NCBI GenBank assembly: GCA_036346395.1
Contig: CM070599.1
Location: 6,935,232-6,999,231, forward strand
Reading direction: 5' to 3'
Source: Hsuehochloa calcarea
Lineage: Eukaryota > Streptophyta > Magnoliopsida > Poales > Poaceae
Length of the DNA: 64,000 bases
Below the pieces are notes generated by a model. The model had not been told where the DNA came from and made no database searches. It worked only from the letters and a program-made list of their open reading frames with translations. Made by a program: the position numbers and the translations under genes. Every line of letters starts with the position of its first letter. Positions within the stretch are counted from its first letter, which is position 1. This document shows positions 21,853 through 32,412 of the stretch, in pieces.

Positions 21853-22144
21853 ATCCCAAAATAATATCCTGCGAGATCCTCCTCCCTTTCTTCCTCCTCT
21901 CCTCCCTTATTCCTCTCTTTAGCTTCCTCCTTTCTTTTTCCCCCTTGCCTCCTTTCTTGCCTCCCTTCTCCTCTCAAAGGTGGCGGTTCAAATGGGAATG
22001 GGTAGGGGGTTTGTTGGGACCAGGTATTTATAACGACACATGACAGACGGTTCTAAGAGAACCGTCCGTGATTATGTTTTCCCAGACGGTTCTAAAGGAA
22101 CCGTCTGTGATGAGGCGTCTTCTATGGTCTGTTTTGTAGTAGTG
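21853..22144 (-). mobile_element. CACTA element 2, terminal part
   Basis: Begins with the right ATCCC duplication of B, passes a CT-rich tract (21880-21975) and ends with ACAGACGGTTCT inverted repeats and GTAGTAGTG at 22136-22144. The terminal bases match CACTA 1. Together with 9974-10712 it forms one element split by B. Confidence 0.85.
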
Positions 22145-22800
22145 ACTGTCTTGTATGCTAATCTTTTCAGTGTTATACAACAACTGTTAACTTGATTGAT
22201 TTTTCATGGCAATATACTCCCTGTATTGTTTATTAGTACCAGGTACAATAAACATTAGTGTGCTTCCCTTTTTTTAATATCAAACGCAATGTGCTTGTAG
22301 ATCTATTAACCATACGGGTAGAACCATGGTGCTCTATGAGTATATAAGATAATGGTGCAATTATGTAAAACAATCTAATGCATAATACATTGTAGTAGAG
22401 TCAATGGTATGATATAGAGTAATGATTTCACTCCGTAGAGTCAATAACTGATCAATGGTCATCATCTTTGTAGTTGAGCAATGAGAGCGACAAGTTGAAG
22501 GTTTACTCATACATCTCCACAATTGCTATACCAAGCATTCACTATGTGAACTACTTGTAACTATTATATGTATCATGCCTTATACCTAGCTTTTCGAATT
22601 TGAACTCGAATATCTTGTGGATGTCTAATCTTTATATGTGAATGTTGTATCGTGAACTCGAACATTACGTTAATGTTGTCATATCTATATATGCAATGAT
22701 TTGTGGCTAATTGGTGGTATTTTTATTGCTGGGGAATGTATGATTTATTTGATTACCAAGTTTCCTATTAGCCTGACCCTGGTTTAAAATGAAATGCATT
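22145..22800. other. Unannotated AT-rich stretch
   Basis: No coding frame, structural RNA or clear repeat seen. It may be interior sequence of the CACTA-like element that ends at 23011. Confidence 0.4.
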
Positions 22801-23011
22801 GTACATACAAAATTGGTGCATACGATGTTCGGGTAATTTCCGAGTGTCCTTAGTTGACACACACTAGGGAAAGGATCACCATGTGGTTAGATTTCCAAAG
22901 TGTTTACACTTGGGCCAATTTTCGGGACACATTGGGATAGGAATTTTCCTGAGTGACAATTTTCTTACTTTCTCGAGTGCCAACACTCAGTAAAAGTATT
23001 TTGTTACAGTG
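22801..23011 (-). mobile_element. Probable CACTA-type terminus (element 3)
   Basis: Plus strand ends TTTTGTTACAGTG at 23011, i.e. CACTGTAACAAAA on minus, a CACTA-like end. Inside it are short inverted motifs around GAGTG/CACTC (CTCGAGTGCCAACACTCAG, CCTGAGTGACA, CCGAGTGTCC), as in CACTA subterminal regions. The other end was not found. Confidence 0.45.
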
Positions 23012-23017
23012 GCTAAA

Positions 23018-23022
23018 ACTGT
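23018..23022 (+). repeat. Target-site duplication of element C (left)
   Basis: ACTGT, repeated at 27893-27897 after the right LTR. Confidence 0.88.
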
Positions 23023-23972
23023 TGATGAGGGGTGCCCGATCTTCTCGACATAGAACCTCTCGATAACTTGTGTATCCTGAAGAACCACCAGCTGATCCCC
23101 CGCGCCAATGCACGGACTTGCAACTCTATGGAAAATTCACCCAAACACAAACTTGATTGGATCCCCGCTGACTACAAGCGAAGATCGTCGAACCCTCAAT
23201 TCCCAGCGGAAAAGCAAGAACGACCCCTTGTTCTCAACGCCCAATTCCCTCTGTTTTGGCTAAAGCACAACAGGAGAATCAAGCAAAAGGTTTGAAAATA
23301 TATTAAACGTGGTCTGAGGTTACAATGGGGGTCTAACCCTCAATATATAGTGCCCCTTATCCTCCTCTTGGCTGGCCAAGAGGCCCTACTCCTATTCTAA
23401 TTCGGAATTAAACTCCTACTCCAATTCCGACTCAATCTAAAACAAAAAGGAAACTCTAATTTTACAACTGTCATATTGTTTCCAACAAGCCCAAAAACAC
23501 TCAAATCCGACTTTGTATGAGAAAGTTATGACCTTTTTACTCCGAACTGTCCTGCTAATTCCGAATCCGAATTTGAGGCTGATTCCGAATCCGAATTGAA
23601 TTCTGAGTTGATTCCGAGTTTGAATTTGGTTGGGCTTGTGGAAGTTTCGAATTTGACTTGGATTTTTGGGCTTCTCTCCCCTTGCTTATCTCCCACGAGC
23701 TTCTCCTCCATTGTGACGGTCTTTCTTCAAGAACAGCCTCATATCCTTCATCTCCGTTCATTATTGAATCTTCCAATCTGAGCACAGGCAAAACACTAGT
23801 TTTAGGTAGTATGAAATTCTCAACTAATTTAAAAGAAAATTCAGTGAACAGATTCACCTGTTGGATAAGCTTCTCTTGTTTTTCAACTCTCTTAGTAAGC
23901 TCATGTTGTTCTGAGGTATTTAATGAATTGAAAACATTATGTGAAACAACATAGCTAAGGATGTCCGTATCA
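23023..23972 (-). repeat. 3' LTR of element C (950 bp)
   Basis: Same as the right LTR except that it lacks about 74 bases found at roughly 27329-27402 and carries a short extra segment near 23325-23340 (GGGGTCTAACCC). Ends TGATGAGG and GTATCA. Confidence 0.9.
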
Positions 23973-23986
23973 TCCTCCCTTTCTTC
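23973..23986 (-). other. Polypurine tract of element C
   Basis: Minus strand GAAGAAAGGGAGGA directly next to the 3' LTR. Confidence 0.8.
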
Positions 23987-24449
23987 AAAAAAAAGCCATC
24001 ATCGGCTTTTGATAGCCTGAAAATGTGCTAGACGAAGAAAACAACGTATATGCATGGTATATGTATGAATCAACTATTGTGCTCTTCTTGTTGTTTTGCA
24101 CAATCGATAGCTCAAAATCATATTTCAAATTGCCCAACTGACTCATATGATAAAATTTAACCTTCCCAATATCAAAGTCAACTAAAGTGGGTGAAAACAA
24201 ATTGATACCATTCCATGCTTCAACTGCGCTACTCTGATTAGTTAAACATCTAAGAGATAAACAAGTAGGCATCATATTGCGTTCTAAACAATAGACACTT
24301 GTATTTAAACCCATCTTAAAGAGACTGTGACATTGCTCAATAGATGGTTTGCGCAAAACATGTAATTTTAAATCAACAAGATTATCACAAGTAATGCATA
24401 TTCGATAAACATGAAACATGTTGTTGTCTACACCAAAATCTCCGATCAA
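23985..24449 (-). CDS. Unrecognised frame in element C (154 codons)
   Basis: An open frame between the gag-like gene and the polypurine tract. I recognise no domain, zinc finger, protease or membrane segment. It may be a degraded piece of what followed gag, or a chance frame. Its last codons overlap the polypurine tract, which argues against a conserved function. Low confidence as a gene. Confidence 0.3.
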   Translation of the reverse strand: MIGDFGVDNNMFHVYRICITCDNLVDLKLHVLRKPSIEQCHSLFKMGLNTSVYCLERNMMPTCLSLRCLTNQSSAVEAWNGINLFSPTLVDFDIGKVKFYHMSQLGNLKYDFELSIVQNNKKSTIVDSYIYHAYTLFSSSSTFSGYQKPMMAFF

Positions 24450-24529
24450 ATTGAATTTATATGTGTGTATGTAGCTATTTACTAGTGATCTTAAATGTGA
24501 AATTTCGAGAACCTTCTTAACAATACTAA

Positions 24530-25885
24530 CTATCTCTTTTGGTTTATCGAATATGATATGACAGAAAGAATCATTAAGGGTACTCTAGTAAGAACTTCTA
24601 TATGAGTAATCAATTCCAAATTATGGAAATTAAGTATATCAAATTTAGAACTTGGAATCATCAAAGGAATAATGGAGTTCTCAGTTTTACGCACCTTGTC
24701 TTGATGATCTATCGATTTAGTACCAATAGTGTTACCTTGATTGTCCTCCTCAGTTGATGTAGGTGTCGCGGGTATCGTAATGTCATCATGTAACCACGGG
24801 GTATCATGTATTCCCTCTCCAACTATGGTTATATCTTTATCTTTCTCTTCCAATGGTGAGGGCTCTTGAATGTCCAACTCCTTATTTGCTTGGTCCACCT
24901 GCACAATGTATGATACAACACTAGAAATAGAGGGTAAGTTGTTAGGTTCAAAAATATTATTACTTGTCCTATCATCTATCTCTCCCTTTTCTTTTGGTGT
25001 ATCTCTCACACTCTCAATTGGGATGCTCTCAATCTCGCACATGGTGGACTCACACAGCTCACTCTTTTTATCACTCTCACTCAATTTGGCTATGTGGCTC
25101 TCATTCTCACATGGGTTTTGATACATATCATCCTTGTAAGACCGTGGGCCAGCAAGGGCACAACTACCACCAACCACGACCTCCTCACGTGTTGTGGGTT
25201 GTGACGGGGCAACACTACTCATCACCTCGGTCAAAGAAAAATTACCATGCTCGATCTTCTTCTCAAGTGACACACCAGTGGATGAATTAGAACTAAAGAG
25301 CAGGCGCAGATTTAATTGATGTGCTTGCATGTGTTTAAGTCTCTTTTCTGCCTTCATAGCATATTTCACAAGATCTTGCAGACTACGAAAATATTCATCT
25401 TGAAGTGCAGCAACGATCTGATAATTCAAGCCTGCTTTGAAGTATGTCTTTTCTTGATATGCACTAGTGATATTGGCACGGCGCATTACATGATTCAACT
25501 CAATGTAGTAATCTTGGACAACTTTGCATCCTTGTGTAATGCTCTCCACGTGGCGTAGTAGATCCCGCTCATAATAGGATGGAACAAATTCTCTTCTCAT
25601 GACCCTTTTTAAATAGACCCAAGATGTAATGAATCGTTTTTCACTTAGTTGTTGCCACCAACTAGAGGCATAGTCCGTAAAAAACAAAGTGGCCACTCTC
25701 ACTTCCTTGGCTTCTGATTCGAACTTATGGGATTCAAGCTCGAACTCCATGTTTTGTACCCACTCAAGATACTCCTCTGGATGATTACTACCATAGAAGG
25801 GAAGATACGTATACTCGCGATCTGCTATTGTTAGCAGCAAAGCAAAGAATATGTATGTAGGTGTATGTGTATCTCTCAAACTCAC
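24530..25885 (-). CDS. Gag-like protein of element C (451 codons)
   Basis: The only substantial gene of element C. Residues about 25-190 carry the retrotransposon-gag core: YLPFYGSNHPEEYLEWVQ, FTDYASSWWQQL, RREFVPSYYERDLL, VQDYYIELNHVMRR. This is the same layout as the element D gag (YLDWEEQ, LTWWNHM, RRRFVPSSYQRDL, VDEYYKEM). The second half (from about 210) is polar, rich in Ser, Glu and Asp, with no CCHC knuckle visible and no protease. Gag would form the particle in the cytoplasm. The first 20 residues look unlike gag, and an acceptor-like ...AATAGCAG lies near 25835, so the true start may be in an upstream exon. The frame is uninterrupted, unlike most genes in this window. Confidence 0.8.
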   Translation of the reverse strand: MSLRDTHTPTYIFFALLLTIADREYTYLPFYGSNHPEEYLEWVQNMEFELESHKFESEAKEVRVATLFFTDYASSWWQQLSEKRFITSWVYLKRVMRREFVPSYYERDLLRHVESITQGCKVVQDYYIELNHVMRRANITSAYQEKTYFKAGLNYQIVAALQDEYFRSLQDLVKYAMKAEKRLKHMQAHQLNLRLLFSSNSSTGVSLEKKIEHGNFSLTEVMSSVAPSQPTTREEVVVGGSCALAGPRSYKDDMYQNPCENESHIAKLSESDKKSELCESTMCEIESIPIESVRDTPKEKGEIDDRTSNNIFEPNNLPSISSVVSYIVQVDQANKELDIQEPSPLEEKDKDITIVGEGIHDTPWLHDDITIPATPTSTEEDNQGNTIGTKSIDHQDKVRKTENSIIPLMIPSSKFDILNFHNLELITHIEVLTRVPLMILSVISYSINQKR

Positions 25886-26360
25886 TTGTCTTACCGAATT
25901 ACATTCTTACCTTTCCGAAGTGAATTAAGATCAACAATACTTACACTTCAGGGCAGCAGGAACCACAAGGTGATGTGTGAGCGAATTTCAAGAGCAAGTC
26001 AAAGCACGACAACGGGTATTTTATGGAGCTTGGTATGGATACCTATTTAATTTGAAAATTCTAGGTATTGCAAGGCTAAGTAAATATCCAAACTAGAATT
26101 CAATGCCTAGTTGCCGATCACAAAGATATAAGTGAAAATCAAAGCAACTCACACGCAAAGATATTGGAACTTAGTATAATCAAGGAATGAGCTATGTAAG
26201 ATATAAGTGAAGAACAAAATAGCTCGTATTGCACAAGTTATAGAAAGACGCTAGCTATTTGCAAATAATAAAACTAGGGCACAAGATTGCACAAAATATT
26301 GATATTCTAACAATTGAATCAAGAATGAGTGGGGATTTTCGCTCAAGTTTATGGTTCGGC

Positions 26361-26450
26361 TATGCGCTTTCTTTTTTCCTTTTCTCATTTCTTTTTTCTT
26401 TTTCTCTTCCTTTTTTTTATCTTCTCTTTTTCCTTCCTTCCTTTTTTTGA
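26361..26450 (-). repeat. Purine-rich (GA) tract in element C leader
   Basis: TTTTTTCC/TTTCTCTT runs on plus, GA-rich on the element strand, between primer site and gag. Same position as in element D. Confidence 0.7.
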
Positions 26451-26867
26451 ACTATTGCCAAAATTCTTGTTCTACCAAAAATGAGCAAATATTCTTTCCC
26501 ACCTTTTGATCTTTGAACAATTGCAAGAACACAAATATTAATATGCAGCCCTAAGCAACGATTTAGGTAGTCTTAAATAGGTTCAAAGTATTCACAAAGG
26601 ATTGAAAGGTTCACAAAGGATAAATTGATGTCTCACTTCTTTTTGTTTTTTTTATAGACACGACTAAAAAAATCAAACTAGGCTCAAATAAAAAGCAACG
26701 CAAAAAAAAAATTCAAGATCAGCAAACTAAACTTGATTCTAATGGACAAAAACTTAACAAAACTCACTAGAATAACAAATTAAATACTACGGCTGATTTT
26801 TTTTGTATGGATTTTTCGTGTATGGGAAAAAAGATAACTGGATAAAGATCCTACCGAGTCAACGGAG

Positions 26868-26879
26868 CTCTGATACCAC
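26868..26879 (-). other. Primer binding site of element C (initiator Met-tRNA type)
   Basis: Minus strand TGGTATCAGAGC right beside the LTR end ...CCGCATCA. Confidence 0.88.
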
Positions 26880-26880
26880 C

Positions 26881-27892
26881 TGATGCGGGGAGCCCGATCT
26901 TCTCGACGTAGAACCTCTCGATAACTTGTGTATCTTGACGAACCACCAGCTGATCCCCCGCGCCAATGCACGGACTTGCAACTCTATGGAAAATTCGCCC
27001 AAACACACACTTGACTGGATCCCTACTGACCACAAGCGAAGATCATCGAACCCTCAATTCCCAGCGGAAAAGCAAAAAACGATCCCTTGTTCTCAACGCC
27101 CAATTCCCTCTGTTTTGGCTATAAGCACAACAGGAGAATCAAGCAAAAGCTTTGAAAATATATTAAACGTGGTCTGAGGTTACAATTAATATATAGTGCC
27201 CCTTCTCCTCCTCATGGCTGGCCAAGAGGCCCTACTCCTATTCTAATTCGGAATTAAACTCCTACTCCAATTCCGACTCAATCTAAAACAAAAAGGAAAC
27301 TCTAATTTTACAACCGTCATATTGTTTCGATCATATCTTTTGATACAGGATGAATTTCGGAGTGAGGGGGGATTCGTTGGATCTGGATTGAAGTTAGATT
27401 TCCAACAAGCCCAAAAACACTCAAATCCGACTTCGTATGAGAAAGTTATGACCTTTTTACTCCGGACTGTCCTGCTGATTCCGAATCCGAATTTGAGGCT
27501 GATTCCGAATCCGAATTGAATTCTGAGTTGATTCCGAGTTTGAATTTGGTTGGGCTTGTGGAAGTTTCGAATTTGACTTGGATTATTGGGCTTCTCTCCC
27601 CTTGCTTGTCTCCCACGAGTTTCTCCTCCATTGTGACGGCCTTTCTTCAAGAACAGCCTCATATCCTTCATCTCCGTTCATTATTGAATCTTCCAATCTG
27701 AGCATAAACAAAATACTAGTTTTAGGTAGTATAAAATTCTCAACTAATTTAAAAGGAAATTCAGTGAATAGATTCACCTGTTGGATAAGCTTCTCTTGTT
27801 TTTCAACTCTCTTAGTAAGCTCATGTTGTTCTGAGGTATTTAATGAATTGAAAATATTATGTGAAACAACATAGCTAAGGATGTCCGCATCA
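26881..27892 (-). repeat. 5' LTR of element C (1012 bp)
   Basis: Ends TGATGCGG and CCGCATCA form an 8-base terminal inverted repeat. Contains TTCCGAATCCGAATT-type short repeats near 27480-27540. Followed by the ACTGT duplication. Confidence 0.9.
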
Positions 27893-27897
27893 ACTGT

Positions 27898-28392
27898 TGT
27901 GGCACCTATTCTCCTGAGTGTTGGGTATTCCCTAATTGTACATCTGAATACACGACGAATTTGTTTCTCCCGAGCATAACTATTGGGAAACCAGTTTTTA
28001 CCCAACGAAACTATCCCGAGATGGAAGATGAGCCAATGCCAAACGATACATTCTTCGCATTCGGAACTGGAGGGTTTGTTGACGGGTCTACCAAGGCCTT
28101 GTTCTATGTTACTTGCCTAGGGGTTGGATGGGCATACTGCTAGAAATTCGCTACTTTTATTATTTCTTCCACTGCTACTTTGCTCTGTTAATACCTACTT
28201 ATATTTGGCCGATCGGCCGTTGATGTAATAACTTTACCGCTTAAGTTAAGTACCGTTTGCTTACTTATAGATGTGAATGTATGGATGTGATTGCCTAATG
28301 TTGTGAATGTGTATGCTAGCCATTGATCATGGAACTAGTACAATATACGCAAAGGGTCTTCGATTGGGTATTCCACACCTGGGGGTTCGACA
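27898..28392 (+). repeat. LTR I, 3' part
   Basis: Plus-oriented end of a long LTR: the GGCCGATCGGCC block with TGTAATAAC near 28206-28235, then the end ACACCTGGGGGTTCGACA at 28392. It is homologous, inverted, to the start of LTR G (28702 onward) and direct to LTR J (49780-50038). Element C and the CACTA-like end remove its left part. Confidence 0.75.
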
Positions 28393-28701
28393 GTCGTTGC
28401 TTCCCTCACCAACGATGAGAGCCACTAGAGCACCCCCCCCCGCTATGCTTGTTCGAAAATAGACCAACATTGTAGCTTGATCATTAAGACCAAATCAGTG
28501 TGGGTTAGGACAAATAAATGATTAGGGTCGAGTTAATTGCGTCTTCTGTTGGAATGACATGTGGGCCCAGGAATAGTTAGTAAGAAAATAATTAAAACCA
28601 GAGTTGAATATGACTCACTGACAATTGAGTCCCACCACATTAAGTGCACAGTATAGACCGCCTCATGGATCGACACAGTATGTGTGGACCTCCGGTCCAG
28701 T
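28393..28701 (+). repeat. Probable left arm of LTR J
   Basis: A 309-base spacer between LTRs I and G. Its right end (GTGTGGACCTCCGGTCCAG) joins well to what follows LTR G at 48111 (CACTATGCACATGGACC), as seen in the equivalent region of LTR H. This suggests G inserted into J here. It contains a run of about 12 C's near 28433. Confidence 0.45.
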
Positions 28702-28848
28702 TGTCGAACCCCCAGGTGTGGAATACCCAAAGACCCTATGTGTATACTGTACTAGTCCCATGATCAGTTGCTAGTACACATATTCACAACATTTGGTATT
28801 TACATCCATACATTCACATATAAAAGTAAATCAAATGATACTTAACTT

Positions 28849-29136
28849 ATTGAAGATATCTAGTGCTAATGGATAATTGAGTGCTATGGTGCCAATGTCA
28901 ATCTTAATCATTGATCATGTAGGGTGTATAATATAGGGCATTGGAGGTGGGAGCATGCAAAGTGTTTAATGCAGGCGCATTAGTCAAGGCGCATTAGAGG
29001 TAGGAGCATGCAGGGTGATTAAATGGTTTGGAGGTGGGAGCTCGCATTAATCTTGGCTATTCAATCTGAATCCAATGGTCAAGATTGGCATTAGCAAATT
29101 AGCACTCAATTAAATATAAGCACTAGATATGTTCCC
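28849..29136. mobile_element. MITE, 288 bp, with 8-bp target duplication
   Basis: Flanked by CTTAACTT at 28841-28848 and 29137-29144. The ends are long imperfect inverted repeats (GATATCTAGTGCTAAT... and its complement ...GCACTAGATAT), continuing about 60 bases inward (TTGAGTGCTA, GCCAAT/GTCAATCTT). LTR I lacks this segment at the same place, confirming an insertion. An 8-bp duplication suggests the hAT superfamily; the extreme terminal bases do not match well. Non-coding. Confidence 0.72.
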
Positions 29137-29144
29137 CTTAACTT

Positions 29145-31388
29145 AAGCGGTAAAGTTATTACAACAACGGTCAACCGGCCAAATAAAAGCAGTCATCAGA
29201 GTAAAAGTAGCAGCAGAAGAAGTAATAAAAGTAGCAAAATTCCAGCGGCATGCCCATACAATCCCTCATGCAACCAACAAGGAACATGGCCTAGATAGAC
29301 CCGTCACCGAACCATCTGGTTCTGGGTGCAAAGAACGTGTCATCTGTCGTCAGCTCATCTTTGAACTCTAAACAACAATATAAGCAAGATTGAGTTCAAT
29401 ATGTACTCAGCAAGACTTGTAGTGTATCATAAAAAATTATATACATGCAAGGCTATCAAAGAATGAGGCTCTACTCTACATGTAATTTTGCTTCAAGCAA
29501 TTTTTATTTCTAATATTCATAATTAGTAATTTGCAACAGAATTTGAAAGAGCAGTTAAATATGTAAAGGATAGTAAGTAAAGGACTGAATGAATAACAAT
29601 AACTTGTAACCCTTCTTAGTTACGAGCATAAAAGAATTAGTGATAACAACTCGCAACCCTCCTCAGCTGCGAGCAACATTTCATCTTCAGCCATAGACAT
29701 GGTAGTTAACTCAATAAAATAAATCCCAAAATCATTGCCCATGTTATTTCCAATAAAGCAGTTTTTGAAAAATCAACACTACGGCCATACCAGCTACACT
29801 ACGCACGCTCACGACTGCAAACACGGTTATTTAAATAGATTTACACTCTATAGAAGTGTACAACTTGACCCATAGTACATGAATTCCCTATACTACTGCT
29901 CGCTACCGTAGGTAAGCAGTCTAGAGCTGGTGATATAGCCTTTACATCACCTAGTCCTAACCTAACGAATATTTATCCTCACTCACCTGGATACCCTCCG
30001 TCGAGTGATGTATTCTCAGTTGTGTTGGTAAGCTTTGTTTCCAACACTGTGGTGAAGGGAGCCCCTTCGAATATGCCCACCTGGTCATGCCCACACTCTA
30101 CGGCCTACCTACGTGCAAGGTTAGTTTTCAATGACTTAACTAGCTGCAACCACCCCATCCTAGGACATACGTTTGTACGCTTAGGTCTTAGTGCTAGAGT
30201 TGCTGGCATCAGTCCTTAATTGACCACGAGTGAGGATTTCCCCCTATATACGAGTGAGTCACAATCCTCACTCATGTCAGAATATGTTATAACTCACCCA
30301 TGTCTAAAAACTAGATTTTTTTATTTTATTTTCATACAAAATAATATAGGTACCCCCTCTGGAAAATCTTCAAAATATCCTAAATTCTCAATTTAACATA
30401 TTGTCCTTTTATCAATTTTTTGGAAAATCTATCATTCTAGTAGCAGTACGTCATGCGATAATCGCAGTAAAAAATTCCCATTTGACATTATATATTGTCT
30501 AACCCATATTCTAAAGGCTACAATAGTAAGGGATCAATATTCCAAGGAGATATATGTAGCGATTTACAACTACTTGTTTCCCAATCATAGCATTTTCATG
30601 CAAACACATACACGCATGCATAATAGATTTTGCAAAACAAGGTACAATAAGAAAAATACTAGGATCAATATGATCAAAGGATGTGCTTGCCTTGCTCTTG
30701 CTATTCTTATTATATGGTTGATTGGTCCTAGAAATAATCACTCGAGCAATCGACGTCTAATTCAAAAAGAGTCCGAAATGAATTAAATAACACCAATAAA
30801 TTCAAATGTGACCTAAATAAAATATTTTTACATATTCTGGTACATCATTATTTTATGTGAATTTAGAAGTAAAAATCATTGAATTTTGAGTTTTTATGCA
30901 AAAGTTATTAATGTTTCAATTGTGTTCGGTCTGGAAATTACAAAAAAAATGAGAAATATGCTTTCAAACGGACAAAACGTATTCTCGCTCATGTCCTTAC
31001 TGGAAAGTGTATTCTCCTCTAGAGTTGTTGAGGTTTACGCTTTCCAAATATAGAAAGTGTATTTTCTCAAATATAAAATGTATTTTCTATTAATTGTTTA
31101 TTTTCTTTATTCTAACAAGTGGGGTCCACTTGTTAGTGACATGGTTCAGAAAATAGTGTGTAGACTGAAGGTCTTTGCGCGCTGTGCCCGGTCCACAGGA
31201 TGGTGCACTACGCACTTAAATCTGTGGATCCCGCATGTTAGTGACTCATTAGTGAATAAGGATTCATTTTAGTTTTTCTTTAATCTTTTTCTCGGTCCCA
31301 CACGTTAGGGACTCAAGTGGTCATTTAATTAATGCTAATGATTGCTTTGTCTTAATTCGATTGGGATTTGGGTTAATGATGGAGCTGT
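29145..31388 (-). repeat. LTR G, continued (end-proximal half)
   Basis: Minus-oriented LTR sequence. Contains the complement of the GGCCGGTTGACC / TGTAATAAC module at about 29150-29190, the CTTGCTGAGTAC region near 29400, and AAAGCGTAAACC-type motifs near 31030 shared with LTR J (48230-48330). No coding sequence. Confidence 0.7.
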
Positions 31389-32412
31389 AGTGCTTGTCTA
31401 GTTAGGACAAGCAGAGCCACGCTAGAGTGCTCACGGCCGCGCTCATCGCCGGCGCGGTGGCACTCGGCGGTGCCAGGGAAAGCCCAAAAAGGGTTCCCCG
31501 CATGCTTGTGCACCTACTGGCACTAACAATGAGGGTTGAGGTAGCTCGACGCGGCGGCGCGACGACGTTGAGCGGTGGCGCAGCTACGGCCACAAGCCAA
31601 TGTGCAAATGAGCAATGCTTCCAACTAAAGATTGCATGAATAAGCATCTACGAGGTACTAGGGGTATACGAGAAGCGAGAGGAAGCATAGAGGTGGCCAA
31701 AGATGGGTTGGTGACAAAGATCAGTGGCAGCGTGAGGAGCTTAACGTGGAGCGGTCACTCGAGGTGATGGGGAAGCTCGGGGATGCATGAGGAAGTTTAG
31801 GGGTGTCCTTGCAATTCTCCTAGTGGGAGGAATTGGCTTGAGGTTCACCGCGTGTCGGACCCGGATTTTGCAAATTCAAATGCTTTGTGAAAACATGGTG
31901 TTACTTCTTAGATCAGTAGATAGCACTCATAGGAATATCACTTAATCGTTTCATACATGGCGTTAACTAAGACATTCAAATATATTACAAAACATCAGAC
32001 TGACATAAAACACGTTGGGTCGAGTTTTACAAAAGGGCGGAACAGGCCAAATTGATTACATTTCGAGAAGGCAACGTAAACTACAACATAAACAAAAGGG
32101 GTAGAGCTCATCTCTTCATAGGCAAGCGACTTGGATAGCTTGTGTACAACAGATGTTAACCAAGAGTTTGGAAAATATCGGTTGTACAGAAGTACCGAAC
32201 GAGTCCACTAGACTGAGGTGAGACATAAACTACTCTTCATCATTTCCTTGTCCGTCGACTTCTGGGTCTTCATAATACACATAGTCTCCTTGATCTACAT
32301 TATCTAGAGGGTTTGGGGGAGAGCAAGAATGAGCAAAACTTCTGAGCTCGCAAGCCAACACACAATATGCAATAATATACATGCACGGCTTAACAAGGAT
32401 GGCTCGGGTTCT
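31389..32412 (+). repeat. Duplicated block U, copy 1 (1024 bp)
   Basis: From AGTGCTTGTCTAG to GGGTTCT. Nearly identical to copy 3 (38431-39453) and, minus its first 91 bases, to copy 2 (33557-34487). It consists of 464 bases of LTR G and the first 560 bases of LTR F (from TGTCGGACCC at 31853). It is followed abruptly by element E pol sequence. Open frames inside it are shadows of non-coding DNA. Confidence 0.92.

Larger units (their letters stand above)
23023..27892 (-). mobile_element. Element C: gag-only LTR retrotransposon (TR-GAG type), 4.9 kb
   Basis: Two LTRs (23023-23972 and 26881-27892) with TGATG...CATCA ends, a Met-tRNA-type primer site, a polypurine tract and an ACTGT duplication on both sides. 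Between the LTRs there is only a gag-like gene and a second unrecognised frame: no protease, RT, RNase H or integrase. It would have to borrow enzymes from another element. Confidence 0.9.

Noticed and set aside
31402..31647. Open frames on both strands in block U (also 33458-33724 and 38444-38689)
   Set aside because: The three appearances come from the duplication. The underlying sequence is the GC-rich part of LTR G, with no protein features.
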